From: Sideroxydans sp.
GTDB taxonomy: Bacteria > Pseudomonadota > Gammaproteobacteria > Burkholderiales > Gallionellaceae
NCBI GenBank assembly: GCA_028710605.1
Contig: JAQTTU010000002.1
Span: forward strand, 279,105-343,104
Length of the DNA stretch: 64,000 nucleotides
Reading direction: 5' to 3'
A program made the translations under genes and the position numbers. Positions 8,786 to 19,217 of this stretch are shown here, in pieces; within the stretch, counting starts at the first letter, position 1, and every line of letters begins with the position of its first letter. The notes beneath the pieces are model-generated. The model saw nothing but the letters and a program-made list of their open reading frames with translations, made no database searches and was not told the origin of the DNA.

Positions 8786-9874
8786 TTAATGAACTCTAAC
8801 ATCGTACGGCAAGCCGGCCCCATTGCAGCCCGTAGCATGGTATTCATACCCTAATACTTTTGCTATGCATTTGGTTCCCTCTTCGGTACCACCAAGAATA
8901 GCCGATGCCCCTCCCCAGTAATTATTGTGACCAACACAACCACGAAATTCTTTCGAAAACTTAATAGTCGTTGATTTCCCAATATTGGCATCGACTGGAA
9001 CATTTGCCGCATACAACTTCTCAAGGATATTCGCTTGGCAATCTTTATCGCACATTGCGCCTTCAGGAATACTCAAACTTGCACAGCCCCAAGTAAAATC
9101 TTTGCACACTTTCATTTCTTTCGAGCAATCAATAATTGGCGCTTTAACATTTTGCAATATTGCAAATTTCTCAAAATCACCCTGTGTAATATCTGGTGAT
9201 AGCAAATCTTTAATGTTCTCACCCACATAAACTTGATTATTTCCCGCTGGGTTATCGCCAACAATAATTCGTGTTGCATAAATAGGTAAGCTGTTTTTCG
9301 GCAAAACTACGATACCAATATTTTTCGGACCAAACTCCATGAAGGTTTCAATAATTCGTTGTGCAGAACCAATATCAATTTGCGAGCCAATTTGAACGGT
9401 CAATTTCGACGGCATCGAACCATTTTCAAACAACGTCATTTTTTCGTGAAATCCTTTCACTAAAAGTTTTTGCTGTATGAGTTCTCTATTTGGAAAATCT
9501 TGGTGAATATCTATATGGGTGAAAGTATCGATATTGAGATAGTTGTATTGTGAGAGCTTATCGATAACGGATTTGTCGCCAAGATATTTCCGCATTAGCA
9601 GAGTAAGCCGCCTGTCAATTTGATAGCAGAGTTTTTCTGTCATTTCCTCAAGAAATGCGGCGCGCTCTGCCTCTTCTACTTCAGCTTTCTTGCCGAATTC
9701 CCGCTTATAGCTTTCATCGAAGTCTCTCGGTTCACCGGCAAAATGGTCGCACCCTTCTTTGTCGTTTATGAATTCCTTCACATCCGTCGGAAAAGATATT
9801 TCAATTTCCGCGCTACAAACAAAGCTTGTAACTGATAGGAGGGCAGTCACTGCTAGAAGGGGGGGTATGCGCAT
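8786..9874 (-). CDS. Secreted cysteine-rich protein of unknown function
   Basis: I do not recognise this 362-residue protein. It has a convincing signal peptide (MRIPPLLAVTALLSVTSFVCSA). Residues ~25-110 are acidic and helical, containing GCDHFAGEP and a later LCYQIDRR. The second half contains about ten cysteines (IDCSKEMKVCKDFTWGCAS, AMCDKDCQ, RGCVGHNNYWGG, TKCIAK, TGCNGAG), suggesting a disulfide-rich extracytoplasmic domain. The gene and its flanks are clearly AT-richer than the neighbouring rsmA and thiD and it stands alone on the minus strand. Horizontal acquisition is likely but unproven. Confidence 0.75.
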   Translation of the reverse strand: MRIPPLLAVTALLSVTSFVCSAEIEISFPTDVKEFINDKEGCDHFAGEPRDFDESYKREFGKKAEVEEAERAAFLEEMTEKLCYQIDRRLTLLMRKYLGDKSVIDKLSQYNYLNIDTFTHIDIHQDFPNRELIQQKLLVKGFHEKMTLFENGSMPSKLTVQIGSQIDIGSAQRIIETFMEFGPKNIGIVVLPKNSLPIYATRIIVGDNPAGNNQVYVGENIKDLLSPDITQGDFEKFAILQNVKAPIIDCSKEMKVCKDFTWGCASLSIPEGAMCDKDCQANILEKLYAANVPVDANIGKSTTIKFSKEFRGCVGHNNYWGGASAILGGTEEGTKCIAKVLGYEYHATGCNGAGLPYDVRVH

Positions 9875-10397
9875 AACTAATTACCTCGCGGACTCAAGTT
9901 TGAAGAAAAATCACGGGGTGATTCCATTGATCCCAAAAGAACAAAAGAAGCCGTAATATTTTCCGGCGCAGCCACAGCGCCAGACGGAATCCTTATGTCG
10001 CTTAGCAACATCGCAAAGTTTCCAAGTCCTGTTCTCATTCCACCCCTTTCGCAAATTGCTGGTGCGCACCCTATCCGCCATCCCTTAGGCCGTCAATATG
10101 CCAAGCGATCTATACACTTTGTTACTGAGTGACGATTTTGCGCCTTCGCAGCAGATTTATAAACCGAACCTCTCGCAAACGCCCGTGAATAGGCGTTCTA
10201 CATCAAACGCATCACGTAGATCGCCTATTGACGGGCATCTACGTGATGTTTTTGCAGTTCAAGTAATAACACCCTGCCATATTTTTCCACCAACCCATTC
10301 TGCTTCGTTTGCGTGCCGCACTCTCGTGTGCAACGCGCCCGCCACGCGTTTCAGTTAGAATCGCGCTTCAATAGTTCAAGCAAGCCGGGGTTATTTC
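9875..10397. other. AT-richer intergenic region between the unknown secreted protein and thiD
   Basis: About 520 bp with no convincing gene. An 86-codon frame at 10098-10358 has no ribosome site and runs through a palindromic repeat, so I do not call it. The region should hold divergent promoters. A -10-like TAGAAT lies just after 10350, about 45 bp before thiD. The only clear structure is the nested inverted repeat at 10181-10248. Confidence 0.6.
10181..10248. repeat. Palindromic repeat, member of the GCCCGTCAATAGGCG family
   Basis: A nested element. GCCCGTGAATAGGCG at 10181-10195 is the near-complement of CGCCTATTGACGGGC at 10222-10236. In addition, 10210-10221 and 10237-10248 form a perfect 12-bp inverted repeat (CATCACGTAGAT). 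The core GCCCGTCAATAGGCGATCTA (reverse strand here) recurs near 38252, 39130, 39633, 40279 and, degenerate, 50492. Confidence 0.85.
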
Positions 10398-11237
10398 ATG
10401 TCAGATATTCCACCATTCGTTTTGACCTTCGCCGCCACCGATCCGAGCAGCGGCGCGGGGATGCAGGCCGATATTTTGACCATCGCCAGCATGGGTTGCC
10501 ATCCGCTGTGCGTGGTGACCGCGATCACGGTGCAGGACACCAGCGGCGTGGATGATGTGCAGGCGGTGGATGCGGATTGGGTGGCGGATCAGGCGCGCGC
10601 GGTGCTGGAAGATATGCCGGTGGCGGCGTTCAAGATCGGCTTGCTGGGCAGCGTGGATAACATCGCCGCCATCGCCGAAGTAATTTCCGATTATCCCGAG
10701 ATTCCGCTGGTGTTCGATCCGGTGCTGGCTTCCGGGCGCGGCGATGAGCTGGCGAACGAGGACATGCTGGATGCGATGCGCGAGTTGTTGTTGCCGCAGA
10801 CCACCATCCTCACGCCGAACAGCATGGAAGCGCGCCGTCTGATTTTGGACGAAGACAACGAGGAAGACGATCCGAGTTTGTCCGAGAGCGCCAAACGCAT
10901 TTTGAAGCTGGGCTGCGAATATGTGCTGATTACCGGCACGCACGAAAATACGCCCAAGGTTATCAATTCGCTGTACGGCGAGCGCGGTCTGGTGCGTAGC
11001 GATAGCTGGCCGCGTCTGCCCGGCATTTATCACGGCTCGGGCTGCACCTTGGCATCGGCCATCGCCGCGTTGCTGGCCAACGGCTTGACCATGGAAGAAG
11101 CCGTGCGCGAGGCGCAGGAATACACGTGGGAAGCTCTCAAATACGGTTTCCGTCCCGGCATGGGGCAACACATCCCGGATCGTTTGTTCTGGGCGCGCGA
11201 TGATGAAGCGGAAGATGGCAGCGAAACTAGGCATTAA
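10398..11237 (+). CDS. thiD: Hydroxymethylpyrimidine / phosphomethylpyrimidine kinase
   Basis: A 279-residue ribokinase-fold enzyme that phosphorylates HMP and then HMP-P to give the pyrimidine diphosphate used by ThiE in thiamine synthesis. Motifs: LTFAATDPSSGAGMQADI at the N-terminus (substrate site), KIGLLGS, DPVLASGRGDEL and the anion-hole/catalytic segment PGIYHGSGCTLASAIAA near residue 215. It is followed closely by thiE and then hemL, the common betaproteobacterial arrangement. Confidence 0.95.
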   Translation: MSDIPPFVLTFAATDPSSGAGMQADILTIASMGCHPLCVVTAITVQDTSGVDDVQAVDADWVADQARAVLEDMPVAAFKIGLLGSVDNIAAIAEVISDYPEIPLVFDPVLASGRGDELANEDMLDAMRELLLPQTTILTPNSMEARRLILDEDNEEDDPSLSESAKRILKLGCEYVLITGTHENTPKVINSLYGERGLVRSDSWPRLPGIYHGSGCTLASAIAALLANGLTMEEAVREAQEYTWEALKYGFRPGMGQHIPDRLFWARDDEAEDGSETRH

Positions 11238-11268
11238 CTCAAGTCGGCCAATGAGCCATCCTATCTCT

Positions 11269-11319
11269 GTAGGAGCGGCTTTAGCCGCGAAAGGGATTCG
11301 CCAGCAAGCTGGCTCCTAC
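11269..11319. repeat. REP-type inverted pair at the thiD-thiE junction
   Basis: GTAGGAGCGGCTTTAGCCGC at the left end and a CAGCAAGCTGGCTCCTAC-type right end form a head-to-head pair (outer arms GTAGGAGC 11269-11276 and GCTCCTAC 11312-11319). Each half is itself palindromic. This is the appearance of REP/BIME elements known from Pseudomonas and relatives. It lies in frame with thiE and creates extra N-terminal codons if an upstream start is used. Confidence 0.85.
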
Positions 11320-11331
11320 AATACAAAGGCG

Positions 11332-11961
11332 GTGCATCAGCAAAGCATCAGCGGTCTGTACGCTATCACGCCGGACGAATTAAATACGGCCGAGTTGTTG
11401 CGCAAAGCCCGCCTCGCCTTGCAGGGCGGCGCGCGCGTGCTGCAATACCGCAACAAATCAGCTTCTCCCGCATTGAAGTTGCAACAGGCGCAAGCCTTGC
11501 GCGGATTGACGCGCGAGTTCGATGCCACCTTCATCGTCAACGACGACGCGCAACTGGCGGCGCAAGTGGCTGCGGACGGCGTGCATCTGGGCGGAGAGGA
11601 TGACAGTGTGGCGGCAGCGCGCGCACTGCTAGGCAAAGCGAAGACCATCGGCGTGTCTTGCTATAATCGCGCGCCGTTGGCGCTGGAGGCAGTGCGGCAA
11701 GGCGCGGATTACGTGGCGTTCGGCGCGTTCTTTTCTTCCAGCGTCAAACCCGAAGCGGTGAAAGCGGAGGTGGCTTTGTTACAAGCGGTGCGCGGCGAGT
11801 TGGCAGTGCCCATCGTTGCCATAGGCGGCATCACGCAACACAACGGCGCTGCATTGATTGAGGCGGGGGCGGATGCGCTGGCCGTCATTTCGGCGCTGTG
11901 GAATGCGCCGGATATACAAGCCAGCGCGCAGGAATTTTCAATTTTATTCAGCAGGACTTAA
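11332..11961 (+). CDS. thiE: Thiamine-phosphate synthase
   Basis: ThiE joins HMP-PP and the thiazole phosphate to form thiamine monophosphate. The TIM-barrel motifs are present: GLYAITPDE, RVLQYRNKSA (pyrophosphate site), FIVNDDAQLAAQVAADGVHLG, GVSCYN, AFGAFFSS and IVAIGGI. The start is uncertain. GTG 11332 gives ~209 residues, the usual length, and begins just before the conserved core. ATG 11251 or an earlier start inside thiD would add residues translated from the REP pair at 11269-11319 (VGAALAAKGIRQQAGSYN). No upstream start has a good ribosome site. Confidence 0.9.
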   Translation: MHQQSISGLYAITPDELNTAELLRKARLALQGGARVLQYRNKSASPALKLQQAQALRGLTREFDATFIVNDDAQLAAQVAADGVHLGGEDDSVAAARALLGKAKTIGVSCYNRAPLALEAVRQGADYVAFGAFFSSSVKPEAVKAEVALLQAVRGELAVPIVAIGGITQHNGAALIEAGADALAVISALWNAPDIQASAQEFSILFSRT

Positions 11962-11964
11962 GTC

Positions 11965-13248
11965 ATGACTTCTCAGAATCAAACCCTTTTCGAACAATCC
12001 CAACAAATCATTCCCGGCGGCGTGAATTCGCCGGTGCGCGCGTTCCGTTCGGTGGGCGGCACGCCGCTGTTTTTCCAGCGCGGGCAAGGCGCTTACGTGT
12101 GGGATGCGGACGGGAAAAAATATACCGATTACGTCGGATCGTGGGGGCCGATGATTGTCGGCCATTGCCATCCGCAAGTGGTGAAGGCAGTGCAGGATGC
12201 CGCCGCGCAGGGTTTGGGTTTCGGCGCGCCGACGGCGAGCGAACTGGAAATGGCCGAGCTGCTGTGCAAGATTCTGCCCAGTCTGGAGATGGTGCGTCTG
12301 GTCAGCTCCGGCACCGAGGCGACCATGACCGCGATCCGTCTGGCGCGCGGTTTCACCGGGCGTTCGCGCATCATCAAATTTGAAGGTTGTTATCACGGGC
12401 ACTCCGACGGCTTGTTGGTCAAGGCGGGTTCCGGCGCGCTGACCTTCGGCCAGCCCAGTTCTTCCGGCGTGCCCGCCGAAATCGCGGCGCTGACCACAGT
12501 GCTGGACTACAACGATGCAGCCGGATTGGAAAAAGCCTTCGCCGAAATGGGCAAGGAAATCGCGGCGGTGATCGTCGAGCCGGTGGCGGGCAATATGAAT
12601 CTGATTACGCCCAAGCGCGAGTTCCTCGATGCTTTGCGCAACCTGTGCACGAAGCACGGCGCTGTGTTGATTCTCGATGAAGTGATGACCGGCTTCCGTG
12701 TCAGCTTGCAAGGCGCACAAGGCTATTACGGCATCAAGCCCGACCTCGTGACGCTGGGCAAAGTGATGGGCGGCGGACTGCCTGCTGCGGCGTTCGGCGG
12801 ACGGCGCGACATCATGCAATGCTTGGCTCCCTTGGGTGCGGTGTATCAGGCGGGCACATTGTCCGGCAATCCGGTGGCGGTGGCGGCGGGTTTGACCACC
12901 TTGAAGCTGGTGCAAGCGCCCGGCTTCTACGAACACTTGTCGCAATTGGCAAAACAATTGACCGAAGGCTTGAGCGCCGCAGCAAAGAAGCACGGCATCG
13001 CGTTCTGCGCGCAATCGGTGGGCGGCATGTTCGGCTTGTACTTCAGCAAGGCAGTACCAACCAGCTACGCTGAAGTCATGGCCTGCGACAAGGAAGCGTT
13101 CAACCGCTTCTTCCACGCCATGCTGGATGCGGGTCATTACCTTGCGCCTTCGGCATTTGAAGCAGGCTTTGTGTCTGCCGCGCATACCGAAGCCGACATC
13201 GCGGCGACAGTGGCTGCGGCAGACAAAATTTTCGCGGCCTGGAAATAA
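11965..13248 (+). CDS. hemL: Glutamate-1-semialdehyde 2,1-aminomutase
   Basis: A 427-residue class-III PLP aminotransferase-fold enzyme converting glutamate-1-semialdehyde to 5-aminolevulinate, the substrate of HemB downstream. Signatures: [12 protein letters not shown] at the N-terminus, [44 protein letters not shown] (PLP-ring Asp) and the Schiff-base lysine in [17 protein letters not shown]. It begins three bases after thiE and its stop overlaps the engB start. Confidence 0.97.
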   Translation: MTSQNQTLFEQSQQIIPGGVNSPVRAFRSVGGTPLFFQRGQGAYVWDADGKKYTDYVGSWGPMIVGHCHPQVVKAVQDAAAQGLGFGAPTASELEMAELLCKILPSLEMVRLVSSGTEATMTAIRLARGFTGRSRIIKFEGCYHGHSDGLLVKAGSGALTFGQPSSSGVPAEIAALTTVLDYNDAAGLEKAFAEMGKEIAAVIVEPVAGNMNLITPKREFLDALRNLCTKHGAVLILDEVMTGFRVSLQGAQGYYGIKPDLVTLGKVMGGGLPAAAFGGRRDIMQCLAPLGAVYQAGTLSGNPVAVAAGLTTLKLVQAPGFYEHLSQLAKQLTEGLSAAAKKHGIAFCAQSVGGMFGLYFSKAVPTSYAEVMACDKEAFNRFFHAMLDAGHYLAPSAFEAGFVSAAHTEADIAATVAAADKIFAAWK

Positions 13249-13841
13249 TGGGACTTTTTTCGCAAGCGGCGTTCTACACCACCGTCAATCACATGAAGGA
13301 TTTGCCGCTGCATGGCGGCAAGGAAGTGGCGTTCGTCGGGCGCTCCAACGCGGGCAAGTCCAGCGCCATCAATACGCTGGCCAACCACACGCGCTTGGCT
13401 TTCACCAGCAAAACGCCGGGACGCACGCAGCACCTGAATTATTTCTCTCTGGGCGAAGATAATTATCTGGTCGATTTGCCGGGCTACGGTTATGCCAAAG
13501 TGCCGCCCGATGTGCAGGCGCACTGGGAACATTTGCTGAGCGAGTACCTGCAAACGCGCGAGGAACTTTGCGGACTGGTGGTCATCATGGATGCGCGCCA
13601 TCCGCTCACCGAGCGCGACCAAGGTATGCTGGGCTGGTTCGCTCCAACGGGCAAACCCATCCATATTCTGCTCACCAAATCGGACAAGCTGAGCCGCCAG
13701 GAATCCACCAAGACTTTGCGCGAAGTGAAAGAGTTTTTGGCCGAGCATTTTCCGCAATGTAGCGCACAGCTTTTTTCCAGTTTGAAGAAGTTGGGAATGG
13801 ATGAAGCGGAAGCGGTGATTGCGGGCTGGCTGAAGAACTAA
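13248..13841 (+). CDS. engB: Ribosome biogenesis GTPase YihA/YsxC (EngB)
   Basis: A 197-residue TrmE-Era-class GTPase needed for large ribosomal subunit assembly. Nucleotide motifs: G1 GRSNAGKSS, switch/G2 [12 protein letters not shown]3 [10 protein letters not shown]4 TKSDKLS. The start overlaps the hemL stop (TAATG), so translation is probably coupled. The downstream leader of hemB begins about 12 bases after its stop. Confidence 0.95.
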   Translation: MGLFSQAAFYTTVNHMKDLPLHGGKEVAFVGRSNAGKSSAINTLANHTRLAFTSKTPGRTQHLNYFSLGEDNYLVDLPGYGYAKVPPDVQAHWEHLLSEYLQTREELCGLVVIMDARHPLTERDQGMLGWFAPTGKPIHILLTKSDKLSRQESTKTLREVKEFLAEHFPQCSAQLFSSLKKLGMDEAEAVIAGWLKN

Positions 13842-13853
13842 CCGGCAAAAAAA

Positions 13854-15021
<1,168 letters not shown>

Positions 15022-15031
15022 ACTGCAAAAC

Positions 15032-15053
15032 ATTGCCGCTTGGTTGCGGCAAT
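15032..15053. terminator. Hairpin between convergent hemB and the minus-strand gene
   Basis: ATTGCCGC (15032-15039) pairs with GCGGCAAT (15046-15053) across a 6-base loop. It lies between two convergent genes and is flanked by an A-rich stretch on the left, so it could work as a terminator for the minus strand. The plus-strand T-run is weak. Confidence 0.55.
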
Positions 15054-15063
15054 TCCGCTTGCA

Positions 15064-15657
15064 TTAACCTGCTAACAAAACTTCTACCGCTGCAATATCC
15101 GCATGCGTTTCCGGGTGGCGGCTGCCGCTGTGACGGGCGCTTTCCGGCAGTACGATAATGTGCGTTTGCGTACCGGATTCGCTGTTCAGGGTATAACTCG
15201 GTACGCTTTCTTCGTGTCCGCCTACGCGTACTCTCCATTCGCCGTCTTCAAATGGAAGGTTGTGTTTGAGCAGGAATAACAACACGGCTTTGGCATCGTC
15301 GCTGAACAGCATGATGTTGATGTCGGACGCTTCTCCGGCAGTTCCGCTGAGTACCGAACCTGTGAGATAAGGCTGAAACTGCTGAAGCAGGCGCATGGTG
15401 GAGAGAGCTTCTTCGCGTAACTGATACAGGATTGCGGGATGGCTGTCCTGCTGGAACAGCGCGCGATAGCTGTGCAGCGCCTCATCTATTTCCTGATTGC
15501 TGGGCAGGTGTTGTGTATCCGACGCGCCAAGCTGGCGGGCGGCCTTGCGCTTGGCAAAAGCGTGGTCGGTGATGCCAGCCTCAGCCATAAGTTTTGCGGC
15601 TTGTTGCGCGAGCTGTTCGCGCATGAGGTCGCGGCGTTGCGAAGGTACTTTGTTCAT
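15064..15657 (-). CDS. Nucleotidyltransferase-fold-like protein of unknown function
   Basis: A 197-residue protein I cannot name. The N-terminal ~100 residues are helical and charged. Near residue 100 is LTGSVLSGTAGEASDINIML. This resembles the nucleotidyltransferase pattern GS-x(8-11)-DxD, but the second acidic residue is Asn (DIN), so catalysis is doubtful. The C-terminal part contains EDGEWRVRVGG and ends in a helix. It starts on the mrcA stop (TAATG overlap), so it is translationally coupled to PBP1A and may serve in cell-envelope growth, but that is only context. Confidence 0.7.
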   Translation of the reverse strand: MNKVPSQRRDLMREQLAQQAAKLMAEAGITDHAFAKRKAARQLGASDTQHLPSNQEIDEALHSYRALFQQDSHPAILYQLREEALSTMRLLQQFQPYLTGSVLSGTAGEASDINIMLFSDDAKAVLLFLLKHNLPFEDGEWRVRVGGHEESVPSYTLNSESGTQTHIIVLPESARHSGSRHPETHADIAAVEVLLAG

Positions 15658-17972
15658 TAAAAGAGTTGGTCGCTTTCGCTGTTCGCCGGTTTTGAAACAT
15701 CCACGGGCGGCTTGGCGCTTTGTTCCGGCGGCAGATTTTCTTCGAAGAAATATTCCTGCCGGTTGCCGTTGGGGTCGCGCAAACCGTTGTCGTTGATGCG
15801 CGCTGTGACAATACGCTCGGGAACGGAGTATTCGATTTCTGGCGTATTTTTAAGCATCGCGCCCATGTAACTCATCCAGATCGGCAAGGCGGCCCCGCCG
15901 CCAGTTTCTTTTTCACCCAAACTCTGCGGGGTATCGTAGCCGACCCAGGTCACTGCAACGAGTGTCGGATGAAAACCGCAAAACCAGGCATCCATGGAAT
16001 CGCTGGTAGTGCCGGTTTTGCCCGCAAGATCCTGCCTGCCTAACGACATGGCGCGGATCGCCGTGCCGTGTTTCACTACGTCTTGCATCATGTTTACCAT
16101 GGTGAACGCGTTGCGCACATCCAGCACTTGTTCCGCACCTTTTCCCGCTTCGACCGGAGCGGCTTGGCTAATGATGTTGCCTTGCCCGTCTTCAATGCGC
16201 TGAATCAAATACGGCGAAATCCGATACCCTCCGTTGGCAAAAACAGAGTAGCCGCCGAGCATTTGCCAAGGCGTGACATTGACCGCCCCCAAAGCCATCG
16301 TCAAAAAATGGCCGACCTTGCTTTTCTCGAATCCGAATTTGGTGACATAGTCTTGCGCGTAGTCCGTTCCAATAGACTGCAAGATGCGGATAGAGACAAG
16401 ATTTTTTGATTTGATCAGCCCTTGGCGCATGCGCATGGGCCCTTCAAAAGTACCATCGAAATTCTTCGGCTCCCACGGCTCGCCACCTGTGTCGATGGGG
16501 TCAACCACGAGCGGCGCATCATTGATGACAGATGCTGGAGTAAAACCCTTTTCCAACGCTGCTGAATAAATAAATGGCTTGAAGCTGGAACCAGGTTGCC
16601 GCCAGGCCTGAGTGACATGGTTGAATTGGCTGCGATTGAAATCAAAGCCGCCAACCAGAGCGTAGATTGCGCCATCGCGTGGATTGGCGGAGACAAACGC
16701 GGCTTCGGCTTGCGGTAGCTGCGTGATTTCCCATTTGCCTTTTTCGTTTTTGCGAACGCGGATCAGCGAGCCTTTGCGGACACGGCGATTTAAGGCTAGG
16801 TTTTCGCCCAGCGTTTGCTGGGCGAAATGCAAACCATCCCCGGAGATTTCGATGACTTGTCCTCCTTTGGTGTATGCGCCAATACCTTTTGCCGTGACCG
16901 ACTGCACTACTGCGGGGATTAGCTCGTCGCTGTTTGGTACATCCTGCAGAGCATCTTCCAGCAGTTCATCGGTATTGTTTTTCTTTAAATCAACATAACC
17001 TTCCGGGCCGCGGTAACCGTGGCGTTCATCGTAGTCCATTACACCTTTGCGCAATGCTGCATAAGCAACTGCCTGATCTTGCGCGCGGATGGTGGTATAG
17101 ACGCTATAGCCTTGCGTGTAGGTGTCTTCCTGATAGCGGTCATACATTTCCTGCCGAACCAATTCGGCAATAAAACCGGCATTGACGGCAAATTCCTGGT
17201 GATATGCGGACTGTCTGGTTTGGATCGTTTCATTCTGCGCCGCTTCAAATTCTTCTTTGCTGATGTAGCCTAAATCATGCATACGCCGCAAGATATATTC
17301 TTGGCGCAGTTTGGCGCGTTTCGGATTGACTACCGGATTGTATGCGCCCGGGGCTTTGGGTAAACCGGCGAGCATGGCCATTTCGGACAAGCTGAGCTGG
17401 TTCAGCGGTTTTGAATAATAGGCTTGGGCGGCGGCACCGAAGCCATAGGCGCGTTGTCCCAAATAGATGTGGTTGATATAAAGCTGAAGAATTTCATCCT
17501 TGGAGAGGTTGTGCTCGATCTTAAAGGAAAGCAGCATTTCGTTGAATTTGCGCGTCATGGTTTTTTCCTTCGAGAGGAAAAAATTTCGCGCTACTTGCAT
17601 GGTGATGGTGCTGGCACCTTGCTTGACTCCGCCTGAAGTAAAGTTGGAATAAGCGGCACGCAAAACTCCGATATAGTCAACGCCGCCATGCTCATAAAAC
17701 CGGTCGTCTTCCGCAGCCAAAATGGCTTTCTTCATCAAATCGGGAACTTCTTCAATTTTAACTAGCTCACGTCGCTCCTCTCCGAATTCTCCTATCAAAA
17801 TCCCTTCTGCACTAAATACACGCAAGGGCATTTTCGGTCGATAATCGGTCAACGCTTCAAGAGAGGGCAGCGTCGGATAGGTTAGAATGGCCGCAAACAC
17901 CAGAAGCAGTATTGGAAGCAGAGGTAAGGCTAGGACACCTAATGCGGGATAGAACCACCAGCGAGAAGTCAT
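15657..17972 (-). CDS. mrcA: Penicillin-binding protein 1A (bifunctional transglycosylase/transpeptidase)
   Basis: A 771-residue class A PBP. There is one N-terminal membrane anchor (about residues 8-30). The glycosyltransferase domain has catalytic Glu88 in AAEDDRFYEHGG and the motif GASTITMQVARNFF. An OB-like insert spans about 320-420, then the transpeptidase domain with SSFK (Ser462 or 463 region), SKN (522-524) and KTGT (652-655). It polymerises and cross-links peptidoglycan at the inner membrane. It is divergent from pilM, which is the usual neighbourhood in proteobacteria. Confidence 0.95.
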   Translation of the reverse strand: MTSRWWFYPALGVLALPLLPILLLVFAAILTYPTLPSLEALTDYRPKMPLRVFSAEGILIGEFGEERRELVKIEEVPDLMKKAILAAEDDRFYEHGGVDYIGVLRAAYSNFTSGGVKQGASTITMQVARNFFLSKEKTMTRKFNEMLLSFKIEHNLSKDEILQLYINHIYLGQRAYGFGAAAQAYYSKPLNQLSLSEMAMLAGLPKAPGAYNPVVNPKRAKLRQEYILRRMHDLGYISKEEFEAAQNETIQTRQSAYHQEFAVNAGFIAELVRQEMYDRYQEDTYTQGYSVYTTIRAQDQAVAYAALRKGVMDYDERHGYRGPEGYVDLKKNNTDELLEDALQDVPNSDELIPAVVQSVTAKGIGAYTKGGQVIEISGDGLHFAQQTLGENLALNRRVRKGSLIRVRKNEKGKWEITQLPQAEAAFVSANPRDGAIYALVGGFDFNRSQFNHVTQAWRQPGSSFKPFIYSAALEKGFTPASVINDAPLVVDPIDTGGEPWEPKNFDGTFEGPMRMRQGLIKSKNLVSIRILQSIGTDYAQDYVTKFGFEKSKVGHFLTMALGAVNVTPWQMLGGYSVFANGGYRISPYLIQRIEDGQGNIISQAAPVEAGKGAEQVLDVRNAFTMVNMMQDVVKHGTAIRAMSLGRQDLAGKTGTTSDSMDAWFCGFHPTLVAVTWVGYDTPQSLGEKETGGGAALPIWMSYMGAMLKNTPEIEYSVPERIVTARINDNGLRDPNGNRQEYFFEENLPPEQSAKPPVDVSKPANSESDQLF

Positions 17973-18051
17973 AACGGAGAATCTTCATTTTAAGAATGAG
18001 CGACGCGAATTATATCTCTCAAGGTCGGGAAAGTGCGTTTATAGAAAAAAC

Positions 18052-18080
18052 TTTACACCCGCGAGAGTTATTGCTAGGAT
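18052..18080 (+). promoter_or_regulatory. Sigma-70-like promoter of the pil operon
   Basis: TTTACA (18052-18057) and TAGGAT (18075-18080) are separated by exactly 17 bases, 37 bases before the pilM start in the divergent mrcA-pilM gap. Confidence 0.55.
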
Positions 18081-18116
18081 TTAAACCACTTTGTACGAAA
18101 AAGCGCTAACCATCCT

Positions 18117-19217
18117 ATGATTAAAGGAAATTTCGACATTCCATTAGACTTTTTGCAGACGTCGACACCGCCTATGATCGGGGTGGATATCAGCGCCTCT
18201 TCAGTCAAGATGTTGGAGTTGAGCGAGTTGCCGAAAAATGGCGGCTACGTGGTTGAGCGATACGCGATTGAAGCTCTGCCGGCAGATGCTGTGAGTGATG
18301 GCAACATCAATAATCTGGATGCAGTTTCCGATGCCTTGCGGCGTGCATGGAAGCGGATGGGGACGCGTATTAAGAATGTCAGTTTAGCGTTGCCTGCAGC
18401 TGCGGTGATTAGCAAGAAGATCATGTTGCCCGCAGGCCTGCGCGAAGATGACTTGGAGTACCAAGTTGAGTCTGAGGCCAATCAATATATTCCTTTCGCG
18501 CTGGAAGAGGTTAACCTGGATTTTCAGGTTATCGGCCCGTCGCCAACCAACCCTGAAGAGATTGAAATACTGCTGGCTGCTTCGCGCAAAGCCAATGTAG
18601 AAGACCGGGTTGCCGCTGCGCAGTCGGCGGGACTCAAAGCGGTAGTGGTTGATGTTGAGCCCTATGCGGCGGAAGCGGCTTTTGAGCAAATTCGTACCCA
18701 GTTGCCCAACGGTGCGGTCGATCAATGCGTTGCCGTAGTGGATATTGGCGCAAGCGTGATGAACGTGAATGTGTTGCGCAACGGTCAATCAGTTTATATG
18801 CGCGACCAACAGATTGGCGGTATTCAGCTTACTCAGCAAATTCAAAGTTCATTTGGGTTGTCCCCGGAAGAAGCTGAGGCAGCCAAGAGAAATGGCGGGT
18901 TGCCTGAAAATTATGAAAGTGATGTGCTGTCGCCGTTCCGCGAGAGTGTGGCGATGGAAGTGGCGCGAGCACTACAGTTCTTTTTTACATCTACCCAGTA
19001 CAACGAAGTGAATTATGTGGTGTTGGCGGGAGGATGTGCAGCGCTTGCCGGGTTGGACGAGGCGGTCGCAACGCGCACTCAAGTTAACACGCTAGTGGCA
19101 AACCCATTTGAATTGATGACATTGTCGAGCCGCATCAAACCACGTCAACTGCAAACGGATGCGCCGGCTTTAATGATCGCTTGCGGTTTGGCTATGCGGA
19201 GGTTTGACCCGTCATGA
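18117..19217 (+). CDS. pilM: Type IV pilus inner-membrane assembly protein PilM
   Basis: A 366-residue actin-like (FtsA-fold) cytoplasmic protein. Nucleotide-binding segments: MIGVDISASSVKMLEL, VAVVDIGASVMNV and VLAGGCAALAGLDE. PilM binds the N-terminal peptide of PilN and links the cytoplasmic motor side to the PilNO alignment complex. It is the first gene of pilMNOPQ and its stop overlaps the pilN start by four bases (ATGA). The helical region after residue 240 (SFGLSPEEAEAAKRNGGLP) is typical of the family. Confidence 0.95.
   Translation: MIKGNFDIPLDFLQTSTPPMIGVDISASSVKMLELSELPKNGGYVVERYAIEALPADAVSDGNINNLDAVSDALRRAWKRMGTRIKNVSLALPAAAVISKKIMLPAGLREDDLEYQVESEANQYIPFALEEVNLDFQVIGPSPTNPEEIEILLAASRKANVEDRVAAAQSAGLKAVVVDVEPYAAEAAFEQIRTQLPNGAVDQCVAVVDIGASVMNVNVLRNGQSVYMRDQQIGGIQLTQQIQSSFGLSPEEAEAAKRNGGLPENYESDVLSPFRESVAMEVARALQFFFTSTQYNEVNYVVLAGGCAALAGLDEAVATRTQVNTLVANPFELMTLSSRIKPRQLQTDAPALMIACGLAMRRFDPS

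Noticed and set aside
10098-10358. 86-codon frame upstream of thiD
   Set aside because: No ribosome site, translates a palindromic repeat, ends at the thiD promoter region.
11944-13185. 413-codon minus-strand frame over hemL
   Set aside because: Antisense shadow; HemL motifs are continuous on the plus strand.
17973-18116. tRNA or small RNA in the mrcA-pilM gap
   Set aside because: No cloverleaf or stable hairpin seen; only a sigma-70-like promoter is supported.
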